From Cohnella phaseoli (lineage in GTDB: Bacteria > Bacillota > Bacilli > Paenibacillales > Paenibacillaceae): DNA of 64,000 nucleotides. Position numbers and translations under genes: made by a program. The notes beneath the pieces are model-generated. The model was given only the letters and a program-made list of their open reading frames with translations. It was not told the origin of the DNA and did no database searches. This document shows positions 36,823-45,298 of this stretch, piece by piece (the first letter of the stretch is position 1; each line of letters starts with the position of its first letter). The stretch spans positions 1 through 64,000 of the forward strand of contig NZ_QRDZ01000019.1 of NCBI RefSeq assembly GCF_003386235.1, given 5' to 3'.

Positions 36823-36877
36823 AGAAAAAAAAGAACGCCTCGACAAGACGTCATAAAAACGTCAAATCGAGGCGCTC
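36823..36877 (-). terminator. Intrinsic terminator of the serC-serS operon
   Basis: On the minus strand AGCGCCTCGA / TCGAGGCGTT with an internal GACGT...GACGTC pairing is followed by CTTTTTTTT. It lies about 40 bases after the serS stop codon. Confidence 0.85.
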
Positions 36878-36913
36878 TATCTTCGTTTTCCCGAGCCTGC
36901 ACTGCCGTTCCGA

Positions 36914-38212
36914 TCATCGCTCCAATTGCCCTATTCGAAGCTCTGCCTTGCCGCCCAAGTACGGCCGCAATGCCTGAGGCACATAGACCGAGCCGTCCGC
37001 TCTCTGATGGTTTTCCAGCAGCGGAATCAATATTCGCGGCGTCGCGACCGCCGTATTGTTCAGCGTATGGCAGTAGCGAAGCTTGCCCTCCTCGTCCCTA
37101 TAGCGGATGTTGGCCCTACGCGCCTGGAAGTCGAGCAGATTCGAAGCCGAATGCGTCTCTCCATAGGCTTGTCGGCTTGGCATCCATGTTTCGATGTCGT
37201 ACTGCTTATGCGTCTTCTGCGACATGTCTCCGGCACAGACGGCGACGACCCGATAAGGCAGCTCCAAAAGCTGCAAAATGCGCTCGGCATTGCCCGTAAT
37301 TTCCTGAAGCAGCCGCTCCGACAGCTCGGGATCGTTCTCGCAGACGACGACTTGCTCGACTTTGGCGAACTGATGCACGCGGTACAGACCGTGAACGTCT
37401 CGGCCCGACGAGCCGATCTCTCTTCTGAAGCACGAGGTAGCCGCAGCCAGACGGATGGGTTGACCGTCGTTCAGCTCGACAATCTCGCCTGCGAGATACG
37501 ATACGAGGCTTACTTCCGATGTGCCGACCAAATATCTGTCTTCCTCCGCAATGGCGAACACCTGGTCTTCGCCCGTCGGGAAAAATCCGGTGTTCAGCAG
37601 CGCCTCGCCGCGCACCATCATCGGTACCTCCAACGGCGTAAACCCGTTGCTTTCCAGCACGTCCATCGCCAGCTGCTGCACCGCCCGATGCAGATGCCAG
37701 CCCGCGCCTTTAAGCACATACTGCCGCGCGCCTCCAATCTTCACCCCGCGCTGCAGATCGACGATGCCAAGCCTTTCGCCAAGCTCCACATGGCTCAGGG
37801 GCGCGAATTCAAATTCAGGCAACTCCCCGACCCGCTTGACCTCCACATTGTCCGCATCCGACTTTCCCTCCGGCGTGTCCGCCGAGACGGGATTGGGCAC
37901 GAGCAACATCAGACTTCGACAGCTTGCCTCGACTTCGGTCAGCTCGACTTCCAGGACGCCCAATTCATCGTTAGTCGTCTGAACCTCCTGCTTGATTTGC
38001 TCCGCCTCTTCCTTCGCCCCTTGCTTCATGAGGCCGCCGATCAGTCCCGACAACCGGTTCCGATCCTGACGCAGCCGTTCGACCTCGCGAAGCAGCTTTC
38101 TCCTTCGCTCATCCTGCTCCAGCAGCTCCGCCACCGACAACGCGATCCCTTTTCGGTCGGCCGCTCGCTGCAGCAGCTCGCCATTTTCTCGTATATACGC
38201 CATATCCAACAT
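36914..38212 (-). CDS. serS: Seryl-tRNA synthetase
   Basis: A 432-residue class II synthetase that charges tRNA-Ser. The N-terminal helical hairpin (RRRKLLREVERLRQDRNRLSGLIGGLMKQ) binds the long variable arm of tRNA-Ser. Catalytic motif 2 (FRREIGSSGRDVHGLYRVHQFAKVEQVVV) and motif 3 (NTAVATPRILIPLLENHQRADGSV, ending in the conserved arginine region) are intact, as is TSEVSLVSYLAGEIV. Length is normal. GGGGGAC precedes the ATG. It lies 13 bases after serC and so falls under the same T-box leader, an arrangement coupling serine synthesis to serine-tRNA charging. Confidence 0.97.
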   Translation of the reverse strand: MLDMAYIRENGELLQRAADRKGIALSVAELLEQDERRRKLLREVERLRQDRNRLSGLIGGLMKQGAKEEAEQIKQEVQTTNDELGVLEVELTEVEASCRSLMLLVPNPVSADTPEGKSDADNVEVKRVGELPEFEFAPLSHVELGERLGIVDLQRGVKIGGARQYVLKGAGWHLHRAVQQLAMDVLESNGFTPLEVPMMVRGEALLNTGFFPTGEDQVFAIAEEDRYLVGTSEVSLVSYLAGEIVELNDGQPIRLAAATSCFRREIGSSGRDVHGLYRVHQFAKVEQVVVCENDPELSERLLQEITGNAERILQLLELPYRVVAVCAGDMSQKTHKQYDIETWMPSRQAYGETHSASNLLDFQARRANIRYRDEEGKLRYCHTLNNTAVATPRILIPLLENHQRADGSVYVPQALRPYLGGKAELRIGQLER

Positions 38213-38225
38213 CCGGTCGTCCCCC

Positions 38226-39311
38226 TTACCCGTGTTTCCTAATAAAATCGTTCATGAACTCGGCGAGCGCCTTGCAAGCCTCCTCAGGCACCGCGTTGTA
38301 AGCGGAAGCTCGCAGCCCCCCGACGCTGCGATGACCCGCCAGACCAATGAAGCCTTCCCGCTCCGATTCCAGCACGAATTGCTTTTCCAGGCCTTCGTCC
38401 CGCATCCGCCACGTCGCATTCATCATGGAGCGATACGGCTTCTCCACGATTCCCTGATAAAATCCGTCCCCGGCGTCGATCGCCTCGTAGAGGAAGCCGA
38501 TTTTCCGTTCGTTCCGCTTCTCCAGCTCCGGGATTCCCCCTTGGCGCGCGGTCCATTCCAGCGTCAACTTCATCATGTATATGGCGTGAACCGGAGGCGT
38601 GTTATAGAGCGAGCTGTTGTCGGCGTAGGTGCGGTATTGAAAGATCGATGGAATTTGCTTGTTGCCGGCCTTTATCAGCTCTTCCCTTACGATAACCGCC
38701 GTCACTCCTGCAGGCCCGAGGTTTTTCTGCGCGGCCGCATAGACTAGCGCGAACTTCGTCCAATCCAGCCTGCGGCTCAAAATGTCGCTCGTCATATCGC
38801 CGATCAGCGGAATCTCTCCGGTATCGGGCAAATCGCGGAACTGCGAGCCTTCGATCGTATTGTTCGTGGTCATGTGAACGTAGGCGGTATCGGTCGCTAC
38901 CTTCAACTGCCGCACATCCGGGAGTTTCCTCCAGCCTTCCGCCTTGCCGCTCGCCAGCGCTTCCGCTTGCCCGATCGTCAGCGCCTCGCGGTACGCCTTC
39001 TCCGCGAAGCTGCCGGAGACGAGGTAGCGCCCGACCTTCCCTTCCCCGAGAAAGTTCATCGGCACGAGCGCGAACTGAGCGCTGGCTCCCCCTCCCATAA
39101 ACAAGACCCGGTACTCCGAAGACAGTCCGATCAGATCCAACAGCAACCGCTCCGTCTCTGCGACGATCCGTTCCACCGTTCGGCTTCGGTGCGACATTTC
39201 CAGCAACGACAGCCCTTGATCCCCATATTCGACGAACGCTTCCTTCGCTTGCTCCAGCACTTCCAGCGGCAGCGCCGCCGGTCCCGGATTGAAATTCCAG
39301 CCCCTCTTCAT
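38226..39311 (-). CDS. serC: Phosphoserine aminotransferase
   Basis: A 361-residue PLP enzyme converting 3-phosphohydroxypyruvate and glutamate to phosphoserine in serine biosynthesis. The class V aminotransferase signatures are clear: NFNPGPAALPLEVLEQA at the N-terminus, SHRSRTVERIVAETE, FMGGGASAQFA for PLP phosphate binding, and FALVYAAAQKNLGPAGVTAVIVRE with the Schiff-base lysine. The C-terminal GHRSVGGLRASAYNAVPEEAC is typical of SerC. The ATG at 39311 follows AAAGGTTGAGG. It is first in the operon, 40 bases after the T-box terminator hairpin. Confidence 0.96.
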   Translation of the reverse strand: MKRGWNFNPGPAALPLEVLEQAKEAFVEYGDQGLSLLEMSHRSRTVERIVAETERLLLDLIGLSSEYRVLFMGGGASAQFALVPMNFLGEGKVGRYLVSGSFAEKAYREALTIGQAEALASGKAEGWRKLPDVRQLKVATDTAYVHMTTNNTIEGSQFRDLPDTGEIPLIGDMTSDILSRRLDWTKFALVYAAAQKNLGPAGVTAVIVREELIKAGNKQIPSIFQYRTYADNSSLYNTPPVHAIYMMKLTLEWTARQGGIPELEKRNERKIGFLYEAIDAGDGFYQGIVEKPYRSMMNATWRMRDEGLEKQFVLESEREGFIGLAGHRSVGGLRASAYNAVPEEACKALAEFMNDFIRKHG

Positions 39312-39345
39312 GTTTCCTCAACCTTTCTTAAGTTAGGTGAAAACG

Positions 39346-39556
39346 ACAAAAACGCCCCTCGTCCGAATTGGGACGAGGAGCGTCTGCTCGCGGTGCCACC
39401 CAACTTGACCGGAACGCTCTCGTTCCGATCCTCTTGGTTCCGCGATAACGGGCGGGGCCGGTAAGCTTAGGATGCAGTCCGCTGCCGCGGGCCGATCTTG
39501 ACGAAAACGCCTCCGAGTTGGATGCTCTTCACAGGCATGATCCGAATGTGTAATTG
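39346..39556 (-). promoter_or_regulatory. T-box riboswitch leader of serC-serS
   Basis: On the minus strand the conserved T-box sequence GGGTGGCACCGCG (39389-39401) is followed by an intrinsic terminator hairpin (ACGCTCCTCGTCC / GGACGAGGGGCGT, 39352-39383) with TTTTTGT. This is the standard layout in which uncharged tRNA stabilises the antiterminator formed with the T-box. Serine specificity follows from the downstream genes. An AGC triplet lies at 39481-39483 in the region expected for the specifier, but I could not fold stem I reliably, so the codon is tentative. Confidence 0.93.
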
Positions 39557-39559
39557 TTG

Positions 39560-39591
39560 ATTATACTAACGCCTTCGGCTGCGGCTGTCAA
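39560..39591 (-). promoter_or_regulatory. SigmaA promoter of the serC T-box transcript
   Basis: On the minus strand TTGACA (39586-39591) and TAGTAT (39563-39568) are separated by 17 bases; TATAAT overlaps at 39560-39565. The start site would be about ten bases before the T-box leader. Confidence 0.75.
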
Positions 39592-39629
39592 GCAAGGATT
39601 GCAACCACCGTCGTTATAACTGCAATTGT

Positions 39630-39645
39630 CATGCGTATACGCATG
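39630..39645. repeat. Perfect 16-bp palindrome
   Basis: CATGCGTATACGCATG lies two bases after the SLC13 permease stop codon. There is no T-run, so it is not a standard terminator. It may form a short hairpin at the 3' end or serve as a protein site near the serC promoter. Confidence 0.5.
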
Positions 39646-39647
39646 GA

Positions 39648-41510
39648 TCAGAATGGGAAAAACAGCGGAAGCACGGCAACCATCACAATGCCCATAATGA
39701 TCTGGAGCGGCAGGCCGACCTTGATATAATGCGAGAAGCGATAACGTCCGGCCGACATGACCAGTGCGTTCGGCGGCGTAGAGAACGGCGAGGCAAAGCA
39801 CATGCTCGCTCCGACAGAGACGGCGAACAGGAACGGATACGGGCTAACGCCGAGCTGAAGGGCGGCCGCCAGCGCGATGGGCGCAAGCAGGATTGCACAA
39901 GCGGTGTTGCTGATGAACATCGTCAGCATCGACGTCGTGAAATAGACGCCAGCCAGCAAAATCAGCGGCCCTTGTCCGCCCAGCAGATTGACCATTCCGT
40001 CCGAGAGCAGCGCGGCAGCTCCCGTCTTCTCGATCGCAATCGACATCGGAATCATGCCGCCGATCAGCACGACGCTCTCCCAGTTGATTGTCTTATAGGC
40101 ATCCTCCATGCTGCGCACGCAGCGGAACGCGACCATCAGCACAGCCGCAATCATAACCGCCGCGACGGCCGGAATCAGCTCCGAGATGAGCAGCAGCACC
40201 ATCAGTCCCATGATGCCCGCGGCGATCGGCGCTTTGTTGTCCATCGTCACCTTGCGCGCTTCTTCGTTCGGCTGACCGACGACCACGACGTCCGGTTCGG
40301 TCGCGAGCCGGGCAATATCGCGCCACGTTCCCTGTACGAGCATAGCGTCTCCGAAACGCATTTTCTCTTCCTTGAGATTGTGCAGAAGGTAGTGATCCTT
40401 CCGCTGAATGCCGAGTATATTGACGTGATACTTCTCGCGGAAGCCCGATTCCTTGATCAGCCGGTTAATCAGCCGCGAGGTCGGCGTAAGCATCACTTCG
40501 GCGATGCCGACGTCCTCCGTCGCGTACTGCTCGGAGCCGGCCGCCTTTTTGTTCTCCGGGATGCGGCGATCCATCATCTCCAGGCCGCTTTCGAGCGCGA
40601 ACGCCTGAACGTTCTCGAAGGGACCGTGGATGTACAAGATATCTTCTTCCTCAATCACCGTATGCGAGCCGGCGATCTCTTGATTAATCGTTTTGAAAAA
40701 CTGGTTTTTCGTCGAAATTTTACGACGAACCTCGATAATGTTCAGTCCGTGTTTGGCGGAAATGTCGAGCTCATGCAGCCGTTTGCCGCAGACCGACGAA
40801 TCGGCTCCGACCTGAACGCGATACAGGTTCTGCCTCAGCTGATACTGCTGGACCAAGTCCAGCAGAGAGCGCCCTTGACGATCGTCGTCCGCATTCCGCT
40901 CGTTCTTCGGCAGAAATCTGCGAAGGAAAAGCAGCGACAGGACGCCGACGACGATACAGACAAGACCGACCGGCGTAAAGGTGAAGAACGACACGGCCGT
41001 ATACCCCGCCGCTTGAAGCGTCTCCTGGATGACCAGATTGGGAGGCGTCCCGATCAAGGTAAGCATTCCCCCAAGGCTGCTGGCAAAGGCGAGCGGCATC
41101 AGCAATCTTCCGGGGTTCGTGCCCGCGCTCATCGCCAGGCTGACGACGATCGGCATCATCACGGCGATCGTACCGGTGTTGCTGACGAACGCGCCGATCG
41201 CCGATGTCACGATCATGATCATAACGAGCAACCGGGTTTCGTTCGTTCCGGCCAGCTGCAGCATTTTGCTGCTGACCATTTTCGCCAGACCGGTCTGAAA
41301 AATACCCCCGCCCACGACGAACAAGCCGACCATCATAATGACGACGGAATTGGAGAAGCCCGACAGCGCTTCGGCAGGCGTCAAAATATCGCACAGCATC
41401 AATGCAATAAGCGCCCCGACGGCTACCAGGTCGGAGCGCACTTTGCCCGATATGAAAAGCATGGAAGCAATAATCAGTACAGCTAAAGTAATTATCATCG
41501 ATTCATTCAC
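39648..41510 (-). CDS. SLC13/DASS-like permease with TrkA-C domains
   Basis: A 620-residue membrane protein with two homologous membrane halves (about 1-200 and 415-620) of the ArsB/NhaD-CitMHS type. Each has a re-entrant motif, ASSLGGMLTLIGTPPNLVIQE and SMCFASPFSTPPNALVMSAG; the GTPPN-type motif is characteristic of the SLC13/DASS group. Between them are two TrkA-C-like regulatory domains (ADSSVCGKRLHELDISAKHGLNIIEVRRK; LTPTSRLINRLIKESGFREKYHVNILGI). The substrate could be dicarboxylate, sulfate or another anion. The GTG start follows GGAG by seven bases. It is monocistronic. Confidence 0.88.
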   Translation of the reverse strand: MNESMIITLAVLIIASMLFISGKVRSDLVAVGALIALMLCDILTPAEALSGFSNSVVIMMVGLFVVGGGIFQTGLAKMVSSKMLQLAGTNETRLLVMIMIVTSAIGAFVSNTGTIAVMMPIVVSLAMSAGTNPGRLLMPLAFASSLGGMLTLIGTPPNLVIQETLQAAGYTAVSFFTFTPVGLVCIVVGVLSLLFLRRFLPKNERNADDDRQGRSLLDLVQQYQLRQNLYRVQVGADSSVCGKRLHELDISAKHGLNIIEVRRKISTKNQFFKTINQEIAGSHTVIEEEDILYIHGPFENVQAFALESGLEMMDRRIPENKKAAGSEQYATEDVGIAEVMLTPTSRLINRLIKESGFREKYHVNILGIQRKDHYLLHNLKEEKMRFGDAMLVQGTWRDIARLATEPDVVVVGQPNEEARKVTMDNKAPIAAGIMGLMVLLLISELIPAVAAVMIAAVLMVAFRCVRSMEDAYKTINWESVVLIGGMIPMSIAIEKTGAAALLSDGMVNLLGGQGPLILLAGVYFTTSMLTMFISNTACAILLAPIALAAALQLGVSPYPFLFAVSVGASMCFASPFSTPPNALVMSAGRYRFSHYIKVGLPLQIIMGIVMVAVLPLFFPF

Positions 41511-41654
41511 GTTGCGGCTCCAGTTCGATAGATTGGCCGGACGGTTCCATCAAACTCCCAGCCTTGCTCCCATTTAAGCACGGTCAATCGACCGGCGTCA
41601 ACGCCTCAAGAATAATCGAGCGCGATCCCGACATTAGATAACGATATGCGACGT

Positions 41655-41684
41655 TTGACAATTCGATAATTAGTACTGTATAGT
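41655..41684 (+). promoter_or_regulatory. SigmaA promoter of the tetR-like gene, leaderless
   Basis: TTGACA (41655-41660) and TATAGT (41679-41684) are 18 bases apart. The predicted start site falls at or within one or two bases of the ATG at 41691, and no ribosome site exists, so the mRNA is probably leaderless. Confidence 0.7.
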
Positions 41685-41690
41685 TCTAAT
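41669..41690. promoter_or_regulatory. Operator 1 of the TetR regulator
   Basis: A 22-bp palindrome (ATTAGTACTGT / ATAGTTCTAAT) covers the -10 and start site of the tetR-like gene. It shares TTAGTACYGWATAGT with operator 2 at 42288-42309. Confidence 0.75.
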
Positions 41691-42272
41691 ATGATCAAAC
41701 CTAAAAGAACGTCCAACCGGGATGTCGTCCTCCGAATCGCTGCGGCACTCTTTTTGGAAAGAGGCTACCAAGTCACCAGCATGGACGACATCGTCGCCGC
41801 GAGCAAGGTGTCAAAGACAAACATCTATTACCATTTCAAAAGCAAGGAGGAGCTTCTGTCCGCCATTTTAGAGCAGCTTATCGAGCATTACGACCGGCTT
41901 ATCGGCGACGTGATCGCTCAAACGCAGCTTCCCGTTATGGAGAGGCTCGGCCGATTCGCCGCGCTGCTGGCGGAAAATCAGTCCGACAGTCTTGGCGGCT
42001 GCCCGTTTCTGACGCTCTACGTTCAAACCTCGCACGAACATGCATGGGTGAGAGAGCGGATCGGCGTTTTTTTCCGCAAGCAGATCGGGGCATTGGAAAA
42101 TTTGCTACAGCAAGGAATAGACAAGGGCGAATTAAAACCCGATCTTCCCGCTGCCCGCACGGCCGCGATGATCGTCTCCACGATCGAGGGCGCGTTGTTC
42201 TTGCAGCATACCGGACAGGAAGGCGACATTTTGCAGAACATCATTCATACTTTGGCATTTTTGCTGAAGTAA
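41691..42272 (+). CDS. TetR-family transcriptional repressor
   Basis: A 193-residue regulator with the TetR N-terminal HTH (VVLRIAAALFLERGYQVTSMDDIVAASKVSKTNIYYHFKSKEELLSAIL) and a ligand-binding domain of the YxaF/AcrR-like type (C-terminal IVSTIEGALFLQHT). The ATG has no ribosome site and coincides with the predicted transcription start. Its operator overlaps its own promoter, and an equivalent site precedes the next gene, so it probably represses itself and the SDR/hydrolase fusion gene. The ligand is unknown. Confidence 0.92.
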   Translation: MIKPKRTSNRDVVLRIAAALFLERGYQVTSMDDIVAASKVSKTNIYYHFKSKEELLSAILEQLIEHYDRLIGDVIAQTQLPVMERLGRFAALLAENQSDSLGGCPFLTLYVQTSHEHAWVRERIGVFFRKQIGALENLLQQGIDKGELKPDLPAARTAAMIVSTIEGALFLQHTGQEGDILQNIIHTLAFLLK

Positions 42273-42287
42273 TTTTTTTACCCATGA

Positions 42288-42309
42288 TTAGTACCGAATA
42301 GTACTATAA
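42288..42309. promoter_or_regulatory. Operator 2 of the TetR regulator
   Basis: TTAGTACCGAATAGTAC and the following TATAA form an inverted repeat (TAGTAC / GTACTA) that overlaps a TATAAT -10 (42305-42310) upstream of the fusion gene. It matches operator 1 at most positions. Confidence 0.7.
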
Positions 42310-42326
42310 TTAAGGAGAGATAGTTT

Positions 42327-44162
42327 ATGAAAAACATTTTTATTACCGGGGGCAGCGGTTTTATCGGGAGATACGTCATTGCGGAGCTGCTGCAGGCGGG
42401 TCACAAGCTGTACGTCCTGGTCCGTTCCGAGGAGAAATTGTATCATGCGCTGAAGGAAATCGGCTGCGAGGACTTCTCTTCCATCGTCGCCGTAAGGGGC
42501 GATCTCACGCTTCCGTCTCTAGGGCTAAGCGACGATGAGCTGCGAAAATTGCAGGACGTCGACGTTATCGTTCATGCGGGCGGGCCGATGGATATTCTGA
42601 TGAAGGCGAGGGAAGCGCGGCAAGTGTTTCTCGGCGCCGCTCGTGAATTGTCGCGTCTGGCCGGGCAGATGCATGCCGCCAAGGGCATCAAGCAGTTCAT
42701 CCACGTCGTCGGCTTTAAATCCCCCTACGGAGAGAGCGGTGTCGGCGGTTCGGTTCCTATCGATCATAAGGCTCCCCCTTACGAGCAAATGAAATTCGAG
42801 GCGGACCTATTGCTGCGGCAAGCGATGCAAGAGCAAGGCATCCCTCTGTCCGTGGTCAATCCTAGCGCCGTCATCGGGGATTCCCGCAACGGGATCACCT
42901 CGCAGACCGGCGGCTTCGGCCTGCTGATCCGCGCCGTGAGCAGAAATCTCATGGGACTCGTCCCCGGCGGCGATCGCTACTGGCTCCCTCTCGTTCATGT
43001 CGATCATGTCGCAGTTTTCATTGCGGCTCTGGTCGAAGAGGTATCGCCTGCGAACGGCACTTATTTTTTACTGGATGACAGGAAAGACAGTCCTTCCATG
43101 ATGGAGCTTATCCGCATCATTGCCCGAGAAATGCGAGTAGCCGCCCCCAAAGGGAGCGCGCCCTATCCGCTTGTCAAAAGTCTGCTGAAGCTCGGCGCGG
43201 ACAAACTGCTCGGTCTGCCTGTGGAATCGATGGATTTTATCGTTAATACGGAGTTTCCGACGGCAACCAAGCAAGCGATCGAATCTAAGCATCATCTCCA
43301 GCTATCTCTGTCGGCAGACACATTGCCATTGGTCATTGCGGATCTGGACTTCCGGCTGAATCACAGCGACGGGCCAGCGCCCCTCTCTCCTCCATTTCGC
43401 AGGAACGCGCGTACGGGATTGGCCACGATCGAAAGCAAGGGGAGCGGCGCTCCGATCGTTGTTCTTCACGGAACGTTCAGCGCGTCCGACAGCTTGCTTC
43501 CGCTAGCCGAGCGGCTGGCCGAATCCGGCCGTCCCGTCCATCTGGTCGATCTGCCGGGATTCGGTCGCTCCCCTTACCATCGTCACTCCGGGCAAATGCA
43601 GGGCTTTGAACAGGCTGTGCTGAATTTGATCGCCAGTTTCGACGAGCCCGTCGCGCTTGTCGGCCACTCCTTCGGCGGACTGCTCGCTTCGCGAATGCTG
43701 GAGTTGGCCCCGGAGCGCATTGCCCATGCCGTTCTGCTTCAGCCTGTGCTGGAGCCGGTCAGCCGAAGTTACCGCCGCCCCGGCGTAACCCAGGCTTTCC
43801 TGAGGAGGATGTCCGAGCAAATCTTCATCGAGAAGCTGCTTCAATCTCGAAGCTTTCGTTCCGCCGAGGAAATTCCCGAAGGCTATATTTCTTTTGTCCG
43901 CAGCGAAATGAAATCTCCTCGAACAAGGAAAACTACGGCAGAGATCATGTCCCTGCTTTCCCGTTCCGAAAGCTGGCGGCTCGCTCCGAACAGCTGGAAT
44001 CGAAGCAAAGTATCGATTGTATGGGGAACGCAGGATCAGCAAACAGACGTGCCGCCAGCCTTCTCGCAACTGGCTGTGACACGTCTGCCCTATGCCCATC
44101 AATTTCCGTTATCGCATCCCGGCGCCGCAGCCGCGCAGATTCTCGAACGGATCGGAATTTGA
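42327..44162 (+). CDS. Fusion of extended SDR reductase and alpha/beta hydrolase
   Basis: A 611-residue two-domain protein. Residues 1-345 are an extended short-chain dehydrogenase with the NAD(P) motif GGSGFIG, resembling the reductase domains of thioester reductases. Residues about 365-611 are an alpha/beta hydrolase with the oxyanion segment IVVLHGTF, nucleophile elbow GHSFGG, an acidic residue in VWGTQDQQ and a C-terminal histidine in HQFPLSHPG. TTAAGGAGAG precedes the ATG. Its promoter overlaps a TetR operator, suggesting induction by a small hydrophobic or electrophilic compound. A fused reductase and esterase could reduce and cleave an ester or acyl substrate; this is inference. Confidence 0.85.
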   Translation: MKNIFITGGSGFIGRYVIAELLQAGHKLYVLVRSEEKLYHALKEIGCEDFSSIVAVRGDLTLPSLGLSDDELRKLQDVDVIVHAGGPMDILMKAREARQVFLGAARELSRLAGQMHAAKGIKQFIHVVGFKSPYGESGVGGSVPIDHKAPPYEQMKFEADLLLRQAMQEQGIPLSVVNPSAVIGDSRNGITSQTGGFGLLIRAVSRNLMGLVPGGDRYWLPLVHVDHVAVFIAALVEEVSPANGTYFLLDDRKDSPSMMELIRIIAREMRVAAPKGSAPYPLVKSLLKLGADKLLGLPVESMDFIVNTEFPTATKQAIESKHHLQLSLSADTLPLVIADLDFRLNHSDGPAPLSPPFRRNARTGLATIESKGSGAPIVVLHGTFSASDSLLPLAERLAESGRPVHLVDLPGFGRSPYHRHSGQMQGFEQAVLNLIASFDEPVALVGHSFGGLLASRMLELAPERIAHAVLLQPVLEPVSRSYRRPGVTQAFLRRMSEQIFIEKLLQSRSFRSAEEIPEGYISFVRSEMKSPRTRKTTAEIMSLLSRSESWRLAPNSWNRSKVSIVWGTQDQQTDVPPAFSQLAVTRLPYAHQFPLSHPGAAAAQILERIGI

Positions 44163-44169
44163 ACGAGGC

Positions 44170-45177
44170 TTAAGAAACGACGGGGCCCGTGTTCATTAGC
44201 TTGCCTAGCGCCTCCTTAATGACCGAGGACGGAATCGCAAACCCGATTCCTTGCGCTTCGGCGTTAACCGCCGTGTTCATTCCGACGACTTCGCCCTGCT
44301 CGTTCAACAGCGGTCCGCCCGAATTGCCCGAGTTGATCGAGGCATCGGTCTGCAGCAGATTTACGTACTTATGCGGGCCCTGTTCGTCGGCGATCGTAAT
44401 CTCGCGCCCTTTGGCGCTGAGCACGCCCAATGTCATCGTATGATCCAGCCCGTATGGATTGCCGATGGCAATGACCCAATCTCCGATGCTTGTCTGGTCG
44501 ACGTCGCCCAGCTTCAACGCAGGAAACGCTTGTCCGTCCGGGCTTTCGACCTTCAGCACGGCTAAGTCGAGCTCGTAGCTCGCTCCAACGACTTTGGCCG
44601 TCAACGGCTCGTCATAGCCTTGGACCGTCACCTTAAGCTCGTCCGCATCCGCGATAACATGCTCGTTGGTCAGTATATAGCCATCCGTCGAGTAAAAGAA
44701 ACCCGTGCCCGACCCGGCCAGCATCGGCTCGCTCGTCGAACGCTGCTGGCTGCCTCCCCTGCCTCCGAATAAACCTCTTGAGGAATAGGTTTGGACGGCA
44801 TAGTTTTCGATTTTGACCACTGCCGGGCTGGCCGATTCGAATACGTTGGCGATATCGCCCTTGCTCTTCAGCGAAGCCGCCGTAATTCCGGAGGCAGTCT
44901 GGGTCGAAGAGCCGCCGGATGTGTCGCTTCCCGAGCTATCCCCTCCGAACAGGTTGCTCCGATCCGCGGCATAGCCGAACCCTCCGACCAGCATCGCTCC
45001 GACCAGGAAAGAGGCCAGATAAGCGCTGAACGAAACGCCGCTTCGGCGCTTGTTCGGGATACCGTTCCCGCGGGAAGACTGACTGCGGAAGGCCGACATT
45101 TCCTTCTCGTAAGAGGCTACCAGCGGAGTTTCATATACCGTCATCGGCTCGCGACGCTCATCGTTCATTTCGTTCAT
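44170..45177 (-). CDS. HtrA-like membrane serine protease without PDZ domain
   Basis: A 335-residue S1C protease. An N-terminal cytoplasmic tail, one membrane helix (SAYLASFLVGAMLVGGFGYAA) and a Ser/Gly/Thr linker precede a complete trypsin-like domain with His in LTNEHVIADAD, Asp in YELDLAVLKVE and Ser in INSGNSGGPLLN. It ends 25 residues after the GIGFAIPSSVIKEAL motif, where Bacillales HtrA proteins normally continue into a PDZ domain; the stop is clean with no PDZ remnant before the convergent gene. The role would be degrading misfolded secreted proteins. Three repeats with 11-base period lie upstream. Confidence 0.9.
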   Translation of the reverse strand: MNEMNDERREPMTVYETPLVASYEKEMSAFRSQSSRGNGIPNKRRSGVSFSAYLASFLVGAMLVGGFGYAADRSNLFGGDSSGSDTSGGSSTQTASGITAASLKSKGDIANVFESASPAVVKIENYAVQTYSSRGLFGGRGGSQQRSTSEPMLAGSGTGFFYSTDGYILTNEHVIADADELKVTVQGYDEPLTAKVVGASYELDLAVLKVESPDGQAFPALKLGDVDQTSIGDWVIAIGNPYGLDHTMTLGVLSAKGREITIADEQGPHKYVNLLQTDASINSGNSGGPLLNEQGEVVGMNTAVNAEAQGIGFAIPSSVIKEALGKLMNTGPVVS

Positions 45178-45227
45178 CTTCTATCATCCTCTCGTTTCCG
45201 TCTATGCTTCTATCATGGAGGACAGAG

Positions 45228-45256
45228 CTTAAACGGAACTTAAACGAGAGTAAAAG
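45228..45256 (-). promoter_or_regulatory. Direct repeats with 11-base period upstream of the htrA-like gene
   Basis: CTTAAAC at 45228 and 45239 and GTAAAAG at 45250 recur at 11-base intervals, one helical turn apart. Such phasing is typical of OmpR/PhoB-type response regulator sites; in Bacillus htrA is controlled by CssRS, but the match to that box was not tested. Confidence 0.45.
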
Positions 45257-45298
45257 ATAGATGAAGATTGCCTAATCTTAGCCCCGCGGACTCCCCCG

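Noticed and set aside
39729..41486. A 585-codon plus-strand frame opposite the SLC13 permease
   Set aside because: It is an antisense shadow with Arg/His/Asp-rich low-information translation; the permease motifs lie on the minus strand.
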